Shown in pieces: positions 6,261 through 13,800 of a DNA stretch of 56,820 nucleotides. The translations under genes were made by a program, and so were the position numbers. Numbering within the stretch: the first letter of the stretch is position 1; the number at the start of each line of letters is the position of its first letter. Below the pieces are notes generated by a model. The model had not been told where the DNA came from, ran no database searches, and saw only the letters and a program-made list of their open reading frames with translations. The stretch comes from Candidatus Peregrinibacteria bacterium (GTDB lineage Bacteria > Patescibacteriota > Gracilibacteria > UBA1369 > JACRIC01), in NCBI GenBank assembly GCA_016188705.1, contig JACPHH010000009.1, forward strand, positions 1 to 56,820. Reading direction: 5' to 3'.

Positions 6261-9200
6261 AACCTTCTTCTCGTCAAAACGATCCTTTTCATAGACCGAA
6301 AGATGATTTTGACCGTTTCCCTCTTACTAAAAGTAAACAATATATGTGGCGTTTTTTTCAAGCAATTGGCTTTTCGGTAAAAGTTTCTCCTTGGCAACGT
6401 TTTATTTCGTTTTTTTTGAGAAACAGGGTGATGATTCCGAGCGTTGCTTTCGCGGTTCTTTTTGTTTTTTTCTTTCAACTTTTTTTACCGTATCTTACTC
6501 GCTATGAACAGGGTCCTCCTGGAAATAATTTTCTTCTTATTGATACGGCTTATGCTCAAGATAATTTTTCCCTTCAGCCTCTTAAAAGTGATTCTACGGG
6601 CATTGAATCGAATTCCGATTTTCTTCTTACGAGCAAGCAGCCTTTGAGCGCATCGCAGATTGAATCGGCGATGACTGTTACTCCGAAAATTCCTGTAAAA
6701 ATTCAAGAAAAAACTCGGACGGAATATCTTATTTCCGCTTCACAGCCTTTTGAAAAAGATAAAATCGTGCGTTTTTCCATCGCTTCTCAATACAAAGAAT
6801 TACAGACAGGATTGCTGCAAAAGCGTGATTTTCAGTGGGCTTATCAAGTTCAAGATCGTTTTAAAATCCTTTCGACTCTTCCCGCCAATCAAGCCAAATA
6901 TGTTCCTTTGCATACGGGCATTGAGATTGCTTTTAGTCATGAAAATTTTGAGAATCCTGAAAATTATTTTGATATTGAACCTAAGACTCAAGGGAGTTTT
7001 GAAAAGCATTTTCGAACCCTTGTTTTTGTGCCTGAAAGCTTGAAGTCCGAGACTCTCTATACCGTTACGATCAAGCCGGGCATGCCTCTTTCGGGAACTA
7101 ACGTTGTGCTTGAAAAAGGTTATTCTTTTCAATTTGAAACTGACAGCGGGAGCGAGGAGGGTGATAGATTTTCTTTTAACTCAAAAATGCAGGAAATCGG
7201 AGTGGGCTTAAAGGTTGATTTACCTGTGTATTATTATGATTCAGGTCCGAATTTTGGAGAACTTGAAACACAGACGAATATAAAAGGTTCTGTTCGAGTA
7301 TTTAAATATAAGGATTTTCAAGATTTTGTCGCCGCTGCCCGAGTTTATTATAATCTTCCTTCTTGGGCATCTTTTGCCCGTGATCAATATGTTATCCCGA
7401 CGGATGATCTTTTTTCTGTTTTTTCCGCGGACGTAAACCTTTCAAAAGTTGAATATCAATGGTATTTCTCGCTTCCCGAAAGTCTTTCCGCGGGTTATTA
7501 CGTGGTACAATTTGAAGCTTTTGGAAAAAAAACTCAAACTTGGCTGCAATCTACTAATTTGATTGCTTCCGCCGTGGCCGCGACAAATACAACGATGGTA
7601 TGGATTCATGATTTACAGAAAAAAACTTTTGATGGAAAAGTTACCGTGCTTGATTCCGATATTTCTGTTTCTGTTAATAATGAGGGACTTGCTCAATTTG
7701 AAACTCCATCATCGTTTCTTGAAGGACCGGCGTATCGATTTCTTGATATTTCTTCAACTGATGGACAAAATTTACTGATATCTCTTGAACTTAGAAAACC
7801 TGAGTCAGGCGCTCAGTATTGGAAGTATGCATATCTCGATCGGCAAATGTATCACCCGAATGATACGCTTCAATTTTGGGGATTTATTCAAGGGCGCGAT
7901 ATTCCCACTCCCAAGTCTATTCATGTTACTCTTAATGATGTTTCTTTGAGTGGATATTTAAATTCTTCTGATGAAGATGGCTCGAAGCCTTTGATGGAAA
8001 AGGATATTTTGCTTACAGATACGACATTTTCAGGGTTATTTGAGCTTAAAGATTTTTCTCCGGGGTCTTATCATATTTCCTTTTTTGATGGAAAAGAAGA
8101 AATTTTTACAAAATGGTTTGGGGTTCAGACTTATGTCAAACCTGTCTACAAATTTGATATTTCACGGAGTAAAAATGCCGTATTTCAAGATGACTCCGTT
8201 GACTTTGATATTTCATCACGTTTTTTTGACGGAACGCCGGTGCCGAATATGGGTTTAAAATATTCAGGAAATTGGAGAGATCCTGTAAACATTACTACGG
8301 ACAAGGATGGAAAGGCTCGCGTCAGTTCTAAAATACATGCTGATCATTCGTGTGATAAATATTGTAGCCTCTATGATATATGGAGTATGCAAGTTCAGCC
8401 GCAGCTTTCAGAAGAAGGGGAGATTGTCGAGGACGCATTTGTCTATCTTTTTTATTCAGGGATTGGAATGAAAACAGATTCGGAGCGTATTTCCGAAAGT
8501 CAAATTAAGGCAAAAGTTGACGCGTTTTTTGTTGACCTTTCCCGTCTTAATTCTGAGGATTTTTCGTTGAATGATGTTTCAAATTACGAAGGCGCGAAAG
8601 CTCCTAATCGTGCCATTGAAGGCGAGGTTATTCAATCGACATGGGTTAAGATTATGGGAGGTGATCGTTATGATTTTATTTTAAAAAAAGTTGTTCCGAC
8701 TTACCGTTATGAACTCAAAGAAGATGTTATTGAGCGTTTTTCGGGAGTGACTGATTCAAATGGTTCTTTTGAGCGGATTTTTACACTCACTCCTGATATG
8801 CTCAAGCTTGAAGCCAGTTATGAAATGGTGGCACGAATGAAAGATGATAAGGGAAATATTTCGCAAAATAATATTTGGCTTTCGCCGGATAATCGTTATC
8901 CTGAAACGACTCCTTATTTAGAGCCGAAAGTTCGCGCGACTGACGGATATGACGTTGGGCAAGAAGTTTCGCTTGATCTTTTTCAAGAGAAGCAACCGCT
9001 TCCGAAAGACGGAGATTACCTTTTTTATCGGGTTAATAACGGTATTCAAGATATTCTGCTCAGTTCTGATCCGCAATATCGTTTTACTTTTTCCGATAAG
9101 GATATTCCGGGACCTGTTGTGTATGCTCTTGTTTATGACGGTCAGCGTTATTTGAAATCAGAGCCTTTTTGGACTGATTTTCGCGCGGAATCAAAAAAAC

Positions 9201-12007
9201 TTGATATTTCACTTGAAACCGACAAAGAAACATATGCTCCAAAGGATACCGTGAAACTTTCCCTCGTTGTAAAAGATGGGCAAGGAAATCCCGTAGCTTC
9301 GGACGTCAATCTGAATCTTGTTGATGAAGCGTTTTATAAACTTTTTTATTTTTCTAATGTGCCGAATCCTCGTGATGATCTGTATGCTTTTTCGTGGGAT
9401 GGCGTTCTTTCGGATTATCTGAGTCATAATATTTCATTGTCGTTTAGAAATGGCGGCATGGGAGGTTGTTTTGTCGCGGGAACCCAAATTACCATGGCGG
9501 ATGGCAGCACAAAAAATATTGAAGAGATACAAGCTGGAGAGAGTATTCTTACTTTTCAGGATCCAATGTCTGAAAAAAAAGTTTCTTCTTCAGTGATTCG
9601 TACTTTTGAGCACGTGGTTAAGCGATACCTGAATATTAATAATCGATTGAAAATCACGCCGGAACATGTTCTTTTCGTGAATGATTCTTGGAAAATGGCT
9701 TCGGAAATTCGCATAGGCGATCGGCTTATCGACATGAATCGCCAAGTTATTATTGTTGATTCGATTGAGGACGTTGAAACACAGATTCCTGTTTATAATC
9801 TTGAAGTTTTGGGAACGCATACGTTTTTCGCGAATGGCATCTATGTTCACAATAATAAAGGCGATGGCGGCGTGCGTCAGGATTTTAAAGACACTGCTTT
9901 TTTTAAGACGATTCAAACAGGAAAAGATGGCAAAGGCTTTGTTGAATTTCAGCTTCCCGACAACCTTACTTCTTGGAGGGCTACGGCTCAAGGCGTGACG
10001 AGTGATCGTTTCGCGGGTTTTTCTTCAAAAAATATAGATGTTTCTCTTCCGCTTTTTGTCGACACGGTGAACGCGCAAAGCTATTTAACAGCAGACAAGC
10101 CTGTATTAAAAGTTCGGGCTTTTGGCAAAGATTTGCAGTCAAAGGATCGTGTTGATTTTACCGTTGAAGTTGAAGATCAAAAAAAGGTGTCCATTTCAGG
10201 CACGGCGTATGAAAGCGTTCCTTTTTCGCTTTTTGATCTTTTTCGTAAAAGCGGCGAGTCTTCTTTAAATGTTCAAATTCCTTCAGTCGGGCAATCTCTT
10301 TCGGCCGGTCAACCTGTTTCAGTTGAGCAACCTGTTTCAGCAGAGACCCCTGTTTTAGTTGAGCAATCTTCTTTAGCTGAGCAACCTCCTTCAGCTGCGC
10401 AATCTTCTTCACTTGAGCAAATTCCCGCGGGTCAGTATTTTTTGAAAACAACCGCGCAAAAAGGGGATATAAAAGATACTCTTCGTGAACCATTTCAAAT
10501 TCTTTCTTCGCGTTTTTCGAGGCCGAAAGTTTGGTCTTCTTCTTTAAAGGAAGGATTGCAAGTGGTTGGTAATAATCAAGGACGGACGGAACTTCGCATA
10601 ATGGATCAGAATAAAGGATCGGCGTATTCATTTTTGCAATCGGTTCTTTATGGCCAAGGTGAACGACTTGATCAAATGCTCGCGGATAAAACGGCTCGAA
10701 TTTTTTTAAAGGAATATTTTGGTGATAATTCCGTGGCGTTTTCAGGAGATTTTTATCGTTATCAAAATCAGTTCGGTGGTATTTCGCTTTTATCTTACGG
10801 CGATTCCGAACTTGAATTGAGCGTTTTCGCGACTCCTTTTTCGGATGGCGTTTTTGATCAAAGCAGTCTTAAAAAATATTTTTATTCGATACTTGATGAT
10901 AAAAAAAGTAATACCGATGAAATTATTTTGGCGCTTTTCGGGCTTGCCCACATGGATGAACCGGTGCTTACGTATTTAGAAAACGTGAGCGTTCTTTCTC
11001 CTTTGTCGCCTTTTTCTCGACTTCTCCTTGCTCTCTCTTTTGAACGGCTTGGAGCAGGAGAAAAAAGTCGAAGTTTTTTTCAATCATTATTAAAAGAATC
11101 TCAAATTCAGAATGATACTTTGTTTCTTCAGGATCCAAGCGGCAATAATGACGCGACTTTGAAACTTACCATTCTTATGGCTGGTCTCGCGGTTCGTTTG
11201 CAAGATGCGTCATATGCGAGATTTTGGAGATTTACCGAGAGTCATTTTCCGACTGATAATCTTTTTTATTTTGAAAAACTTTATTTTATTAAAGCTTTGC
11301 TTGCCAAGATTGGTTCATCTGTTGGTTCTTTTACTCTCCAAGTTGGAGATCGAAATTTTTATGAAACTTTAGAAAAGGGTAAAATATTTTCGCTCAGTCT
11401 TTCATCCGATGAACTTGCAAAAACGAAGATTCAAAATGCGCAAGGATCATTGTTAGTGACTACGATTTTTGATGCGCCGTCGGACATTTATGATGAGCAG
11501 GTTGATTCAAGCCTTTCTTTGCGGCGGGAATATTGGGTTAATGGCAAAAAAACTACAGAATTTCATGATGGCGATCTTATTGAAGTTCGTTTATATCCTT
11601 GGGTTCAAGGTGGATTTCCGGCAAAACAAACGATAAATTTTCCTGCTGTTGAACGTTTTGCGATTCAATCGGATACTCCTATCCAAGATGGATTTCAGGA
11701 AAATCAAAGCTATGGCATTCGCGATATTCTTCCTAGTGGCATGCGTCCAGTGATTTCGGCGCCAGGTTTTCTTCTCGATAGTAGCTCTGATTGTTTATTT
11801 TCACGAGTATCCAGTGTTCGTGATCAAGAGGTTTCTTTTATTCTGAATGTTTCTAAAGACATTATTTGTTCCACATATATTGTTTCCTATTATGCCCGGA
11901 TTATCAATACGGGCGAGTTTCTCGCGGAGCCGGCGCTTTTGTATAAAATTGAAAACCCTTATATTTTTAATTTTTCGGAATCGGCGAAGGTAAAAATTCA
12001 GCCCTAA
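6257..12007 (+). CDS. Giant alpha-2-macroglobulin-like protein with a Hint domain in the bait region
   Basis: 1916 residues. A basic cytoplasmic head (1-53) and one membrane segment (about 54-76) are followed by an extracytoplasmic body. That body contains a Big_5/SbsA-like Ig domain (about 115-290), macroglobulin MG-type beta domains, a Gly-rich bait segment interrupted by a Hint domain (1071-1199), and the conserved block DTAFFKTIQT...LPDNLTSWRA just after it. A low-complexity hexapeptide insert (about 1344-1395) and the alpha-helical TED region come next. Where thioester macroglobulins have Y-G-C-G-E-Q, this protein has YGQGER (1465-1470), so the reactive Cys and Gln are both gone. The family traps proteases. 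Without the thioester it could only trap sterically, and Hint cleavage would give two chains (inference). There is no lipobox, so anchoring is by the N-terminal helix. Start fixed by the ATGA overlap with the sigma gene. Confidence 0.85.
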   Translation: MKPSSRQNDPFHRPKDDFDRFPLTKSKQYMWRFFQAIGFSVKVSPWQRFISFFLRNRVMIPSVAFAVLFVFFFQLFLPYLTRYEQGPPGNNFLLIDTAYAQDNFSLQPLKSDSTGIESNSDFLLTSKQPLSASQIESAMTVTPKIPVKIQEKTRTEYLISASQPFEKDKIVRFSIASQYKELQTGLLQKRDFQWAYQVQDRFKILSTLPANQAKYVPLHTGIEIAFSHENFENPENYFDIEPKTQGSFEKHFRTLVFVPESLKSETLYTVTIKPGMPLSGTNVVLEKGYSFQFETDSGSEEGDRFSFNSKMQEIGVGLKVDLPVYYYDSGPNFGELETQTNIKGSVRVFKYKDFQDFVAAARVYYNLPSWASFARDQYVIPTDDLFSVFSADVNLSKVEYQWYFSLPESLSAGYYVVQFEAFGKKTQTWLQSTNLIASAVAATNTTMVWIHDLQKKTFDGKVTVLDSDISVSVNNEGLAQFETPSSFLEGPAYRFLDISSTDGQNLLISLELRKPESGAQYWKYAYLDRQMYHPNDTLQFWGFIQGRDIPTPKSIHVTLNDVSLSGYLNSSDEDGSKPLMEKDILLTDTTFSGLFELKDFSPGSYHISFFDGKEEIFTKWFGVQTYVKPVYKFDISRSKNAVFQDDSVDFDISSRFFDGTPVPNMGLKYSGNWRDPVNITTDKDGKARVSSKIHADHSCDKYCSLYDIWSMQVQPQLSEEGEIVEDAFVYLFYSGIGMKTDSERISESQIKAKVDAFFVDLSRLNSEDFSLNDVSNYEGAKAPNRAIEGEVIQSTWVKIMGGDRYDFILKKVVPTYRYELKEDVIERFSGVTDSNGSFERIFTLTPDMLKLEASYEMVARMKDDKGNISQNNIWLSPDNRYPETTPYLEPKVRATDGYDVGQEVSLDLFQEKQPLPKDGDYLFYRVNNGIQDILLSSDPQYRFTFSDKDIPGPVVYALVYDGQRYLKSEPFWTDFRAESKKLDISLETDKETYAPKDTVKLSLVVKDGQGNPVASDVNLNLVDEAFYKLFYFSNVPNPRDDLYAFSWDGVLSDYLSHNISLSFRNGGMGGCFVAGTQITMADGSTKNIEEIQAGESILTFQDPMSEKKVSSSVIRTFEHVVKRYLNINNRLKITPEHVLFVNDSWKMASEIRIGDRLIDMNRQVIIVDSIEDVETQIPVYNLEVLGTHTFFANGIYVHNNKGDGGVRQDFKDTAFFKTIQTGKDGKGFVEFQLPDNLTSWRATAQGVTSDRFAGFSSKNIDVSLPLFVDTVNAQSYLTADKPVLKVRAFGKDLQSKDRVDFTVEVEDQKKVSISGTAYESVPFSLFDLFRKSGESSLNVQIPSVGQSLSAGQPVSVEQPVSAETPVLVEQSSLAEQPPSAAQSSSLEQIPAGQYFLKTTAQKGDIKDTLREPFQILSSRFSRPKVWSSSLKEGLQVVGNNQGRTELRIMDQNKGSAYSFLQSVLYGQGERLDQMLADKTARIFLKEYFGDNSVAFSGDFYRYQNQFGGISLLSYGDSELELSVFATPFSDGVFDQSSLKKYFYSILDDKKSNTDEIILALFGLAHMDEPVLTYLENVSVLSPLSPFSRLLLALSFERLGAGEKSRSFFQSLLKESQIQNDTLFLQDPSGNNDATLKLTILMAGLAVRLQDASYARFWRFTESHFPTDNLFYFEKLYFIKALLAKIGSSVGSFTLQVGDRNFYETLEKGKIFSLSLSSDELAKTKIQNAQGSLLVTTIFDAPSDIYDEQVDSSLSLRREYWVNGKKTTEFHDGDLIEVRLYPWVQGGFPAKQTINFPAVERFAIQSDTPIQDGFQENQSYGIRDILPSGMRPVISAPGFLLDSSSDCLFSRVSSVRDQEVSFILNVSKDIICSTYIVSYYARIINTGEFLAEPALLYKIENPYIFNFSESAKVKIQP
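9467..9853 (+). other. Hint / bacterial intein-like domain (129 residues) inside the macroglobulin
   Basis: Residues 1071-1199 of the macroglobulin start with a catalytic Cys in CFVAGTQITMADGSTKNIEE (block A). Block B is KITPEHVLFV, with the T-x-x-H motif, and the domain ends with VYNLEVLGTHTFFANGIYVHN (blocks F and G, quoted in two parts: LGTHTFFANG and IYVHN). There is no room for a homing endonuclease. The residue after the terminal His-Asn is Asn, then Lys, not Cys/Ser/Thr. That is the pattern of bacterial intein-like (BIL type A) domains, which cleave more than they splice. Flanks are Gly-rich (GGMGG before, KGDGG after). Confidence 0.85.
10290..10440 (+). repeat. 18-bp coding minisatellite in the macroglobulin gene
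   Basis: About eight degenerate 18-bp units encode hexapeptides of the type P-V-S-V-E-Q, P-V-S-A-E-T, S-S-L-A-E-Q and P-P-S-A-A-Q. They lie between the MG domains and the TED-like region. The nucleotide units (for example CAACCTGTTTCAGTTGAG) are still recognisably similar, so this is an in-frame expansion. Confidence 0.8.
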
Positions 12008-12155
12008 AAGCTGGTGTGCGATCTTTATAACGAAATCACATTTTTTTTAAGTCTGCTAAATTAGACAGGGTTCTCGAAGTGAAAGGAAGTGTAATATTTC
12101 CATAAGCATTTGGTTAGTGCTCTTGGTTTTTCAGAGGTTCTTTAGATAGTAATAG

Positions 12156-12232
12156 GGCGGGGACTCCATTTTCGTTATTTTCGTTATGAAAGCGAGTTTT
12201 GCGTGAGTTCCTATAGTTCCCGCCTTATTTTT
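12156..12232 (+). terminator. Terminator-like hairpin downstream of the macroglobulin gene
   Basis: This lies in the 388-bp gene-free stretch 12008-12395. GGCGGGGACT (12156-12165) pairs over ten positions (one G-U) with AGTTCCCGCC (12215-12224), followed by TTATTTTTC. The loop is about 49 nt, large for a terminator, so a structured RNA is an alternative. The same stretch contains a partial copy of the dispersed repeat (GGTTTTTCAGAGGTTCTTTA near 12124-12143). Confidence 0.5.
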
Positions 12233-12260
12233 CAAAAAAGCGTCGGGCAGTTTTATAAAG

Positions 12261-12302
12261 AAATCCCGTCCAGACTTTTTAGAGAAGTCGAGGACGGGAT
12301 TT
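12261..12302 (-). terminator. Terminator of the pilin gene
   Basis: AAATCCCGTCC (12261-12271) pairs perfectly with GGACGGGATTT (12292-12302), with an inner ACTT/AAGT pairing. On the minus strand the stem is followed by a T-rich run (ATTTCTTTATAA). It lies about 95 bp beyond the pilA stop. Confidence 0.75.
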
Positions 12303-12395
12303 TAGGTTGAACAATTTCGTAATAAGTCTGGTCGTGATTTTTTGTTGATGGTGGCGTGACTGGATTTTTTTATTACGAATTTTTTTAAGGCGTTT

Positions 12396-12863
12396 TTATT
12401 TCGTGGCAGTAATCGTTTCGGAAAGTTCTGCGTCCGGAGCCGCGACGGTTACTCGTCCATTCGTGCTTACGATTGTATAGCCTGTGTCATAATCCGTGCA
12501 GGATGTATACTGCGCTCCAGTAGCGGTTGGGTCGTAAGGCAAGGCGGGAACATAGAGAGGGACAAGCGTTGCACAAATATCTATTTGTCCATTCGTCGTG
12601 TCACTTCCTATTACGGCCGCTGTTTCGCTATTTTCTGTCGCCGGGATCCCTGTTGGCAGAGCTCCTCTCGAGTCAACGGAATATTCCACTACGGCATCAA
12701 GGATGGTTTTTATATCAACTCTCCTTTGAGCGTTGTTGGCCTGTTGAATTTGTCTCGTTGGATTGATGGCCACAATCACGATGGCTGCGAGGATGGCTAT
12801 GATCACCACCACAAGCAGTACCTCAACAAGGGTAAACCCCTTTTTATTGAGTGTTTTTTGCAT
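12396..12863 (-). CDS. pilA: Type IV major pilin (PilA/PilE-like prepilin)
   Basis: This 155-residue prepilin has a short basic leader (MQKTLNKKG), cleavage by prepilin peptidase between Gly9 and Phe10, and then the conserved N-terminal helix FTLVEVLLVVVIIAILAAIV with Glu5 of the mature protein. The helix continues with a Q/N-rich part (RQIQQANNAQRR). The small C-terminal beta domain has Cys residues in DICATL and YTSCTDY that could form the usual disulfide (D-region). It is the last gene of the minus-strand pilus cluster, separated from the rest by a 165-bp palindromic element, and has its own terminator, which suggests separate high expression. No prepilin peptidase (pilD) or retraction ATPase (pilT) is in the window. 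Confidence 0.92.
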   Translation of the reverse strand: MQKTLNKKGFTLVEVLLVVVIIAILAAIVIVAINPTRQIQQANNAQRRVDIKTILDAVVEYSVDSRGALPTGIPATENSETAAVIGSDTTNGQIDICATLVPLYVPALPYDPTATGAQYTSCTDYDTGYTIVSTNGRVTVAAPDAELSETITATK

Positions 12864-12896
12864 AGGTTTCGGTTAAAGAAATAAAACATATATTAT

Positions 12897-13061
12897 GGAA
12901 ACCCTGATAAATATGCTTACTACTGCAAATTGCAAAATTCGGCTGCAAACGCTTTAGACCTCCTCGCCGTATCTTCTTCTGATACGCCTTCGTCGGGTCG
13001 CTCAGCGTTTTCGCTCAAATTTTGCAATTTTCGTAACGAAATCATATTTATCAGGGTTTCC
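12897..13061. repeat. 165-bp palindromic MITE-like element (family A, long copy)
   Basis: There are perfect 19-bp terminal inverted repeats: GGAAACCCTGATAAATATG (12897-12915) and its complement CATATTTATCAGGGTTTCC (13043-13061). Inside, further inverted segments pair (TTGCAAAATT with AATTTTGCAA; GCAAACGC near GCGTTTTCGC; GTATCttcttctGATAC), so the whole element can fold. It has no coding capacity. It shares the subterminal motifs TGCTTACTRCTGCAAAT and TTCGTAACGAAAT with the 66-bp element at 33278. It separates pilA from the rest of the operon. Confidence 0.85.
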
Positions 13062-13079
13062 TTAGAACGAGCTGTTACT

Positions 13080-13286
13080 TTAATTCGTATCATTTTTATA
13101 TTTTTTTGACAAGTTCATATAGTATTCCCATTGAATCACGGGCAGGTTAATTTCGACTGGAGATTTTTTTGTTGAAATTTTTTCATCCCAGTGAAAATAT
13201 ATCGTGAACAAATATCCCATTCCTATGAAAAAGCAGAGTATCGTGAGGATAAATGGCAAGTAATTTTTGTAAATTTTTATGTCCAT
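13080..13286 (-). CDS. Small single-pass membrane protein of the pilus cluster
   Basis: This 68-residue protein has a basic N-terminus (MDIKIYKNY), one membrane segment (LPFILTILCFFIGMGYLFTI) and a 35-residue outside part. It begins 6 bp after the pilO reading frame ends and lies in the same direction, so it is probably co-transcribed. Its position after PilN/PilO is where PilP or a second alignment-complex component is found in other bacteria, but there is no lipobox and no recognisable PilP sequence. The function is unknown; an accessory inner-membrane pilus component is inferred from position only. Confidence 0.55.
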   Translation of the reverse strand: MDIKIYKNYLPFILTILCFFIGMGYLFTIYFHWDEKISTKKSPVEINLPVIQWEYYMNLSKKYKNDTN

Positions 13287-13292
13287 GGCATG

Positions 13293-13547
13293 TTATTTTA
13301 TGTAGAGTTTGATTTTTATATTTACATTTTCCAGCGGTATGTTTTCTTCTTTTTTTACAAGCGCGACGTCGGTAAAATTTATATTTTCAATTTTAATAAA
13401 ATATGGTAATTTTTCAAGTTCTTTCAAAAAGTCCGACATCTGCTCAAATGATCCATAAAAACTAAGGCTGTAATTAAGCGTTTTTATATTTGAAGTCTCT
13501 GATGTTTTTATTTTTGAACCTCCTGATCTTTCTTCAAGCGATTGCAA
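13293..13547 (-). pseudogene. pilO: PilO C-terminal half (other side of a frameshift)
   Basis: This 84-residue frame contains the C-terminal ferredoxin-like part of PilO: LNYSLSFYGSFEQMSDFLKE (the G-x-(F/Y)-x-x-x-x-x-F-L segment common to PilO), then LPYFIKIENINF and a final beta strand. In this frame the sequence directly upstream reads N-S-D-P-R-N-L-Q-S-L-E-E, after an in-frame TAA at about 13568. The frame is offset by one base from the N-terminal half at 13534-13800. Joined, the two halves make a PilO of normal length (about 168-170 residues). A weak TTG could restart translation at 13547, but a true frameshift or an assembly error in the AAAA run near 13565 are the simpler explanations. 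Confidence 0.7.
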
Positions 13548-13800
13548 ATTGCGCGGGTCTGAGTTTTAACAGGTATTCGATAATGTCTTTGGAACTTTCC
13601 GTATACATGAGCAAGCTTTTTTCGAAGTTTGGCTGCACGTCTTTCGCGGTGGCAAGAAAATATTCCAGCTCTTTTATCTCTTTATTGACGTCGGACACCG
13701 ACCAGCCCATGATCAACATTATGCAGGTGCTTAAACCCGTGAGAAGAAGGCAGAAATTGAGAATTCTTTTGCCATTATTGGATGTTTGTACTGCTTCCAT
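13534..13800 (-). pseudogene. pilO: PilO N-terminal half (frameshifted)
   Basis: This is the N-terminal half of the pilus alignment-complex protein PilO: short cytoplasmic segment, one membrane helix (RILNFCLLLTGLSTCIMLIM) and a coiled-coil (VSDVNKEIKELEYFL). The start ATG 13800 (MEAVQTSNN) was preferred over 13866 because it limits overlap with pilMN to 26 bp. The frame ends in L-R-P-A-Q-F-A-I-A and TGA at 13534. The expected C-terminal ferredoxin-like domain continues in another frame from about 13562 on. PilO normally dimerises with PilN in the periplasm and links PilM to the outer complex. If the frameshift is real, the pilus alignment complex would be damaged. Confidence 0.7.

Noticed and set aside
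9467-9853. A true mobile intein with homing endonuclease
   Set aside because: Only about 129 residues, no endonuclease motifs, and no Cys/Ser/Thr after the terminal Asn; a bacterial intein-like Hint domain fits better.
10158-10631. Antisense 157-residue frame opposite the macroglobulin
   Set aside because: Its K-I-A-Q-L-K-type repeats are just the reverse reading of the 18-bp minisatellite.
12053-12120. Additional full-length family A element near 12053-12146
   Set aside because: Only the right end (GGTTTTTCAGAGGTTCTTTA) matches; no matching inverted left end was found.
13534-13570. Programmed frameshift in pilO
   Set aside because: No canonical X-XXY-YYZ heptamer in the zero frame, no downstream pseudoknot visible, and the needed shift is +1; error or mutation is simpler.
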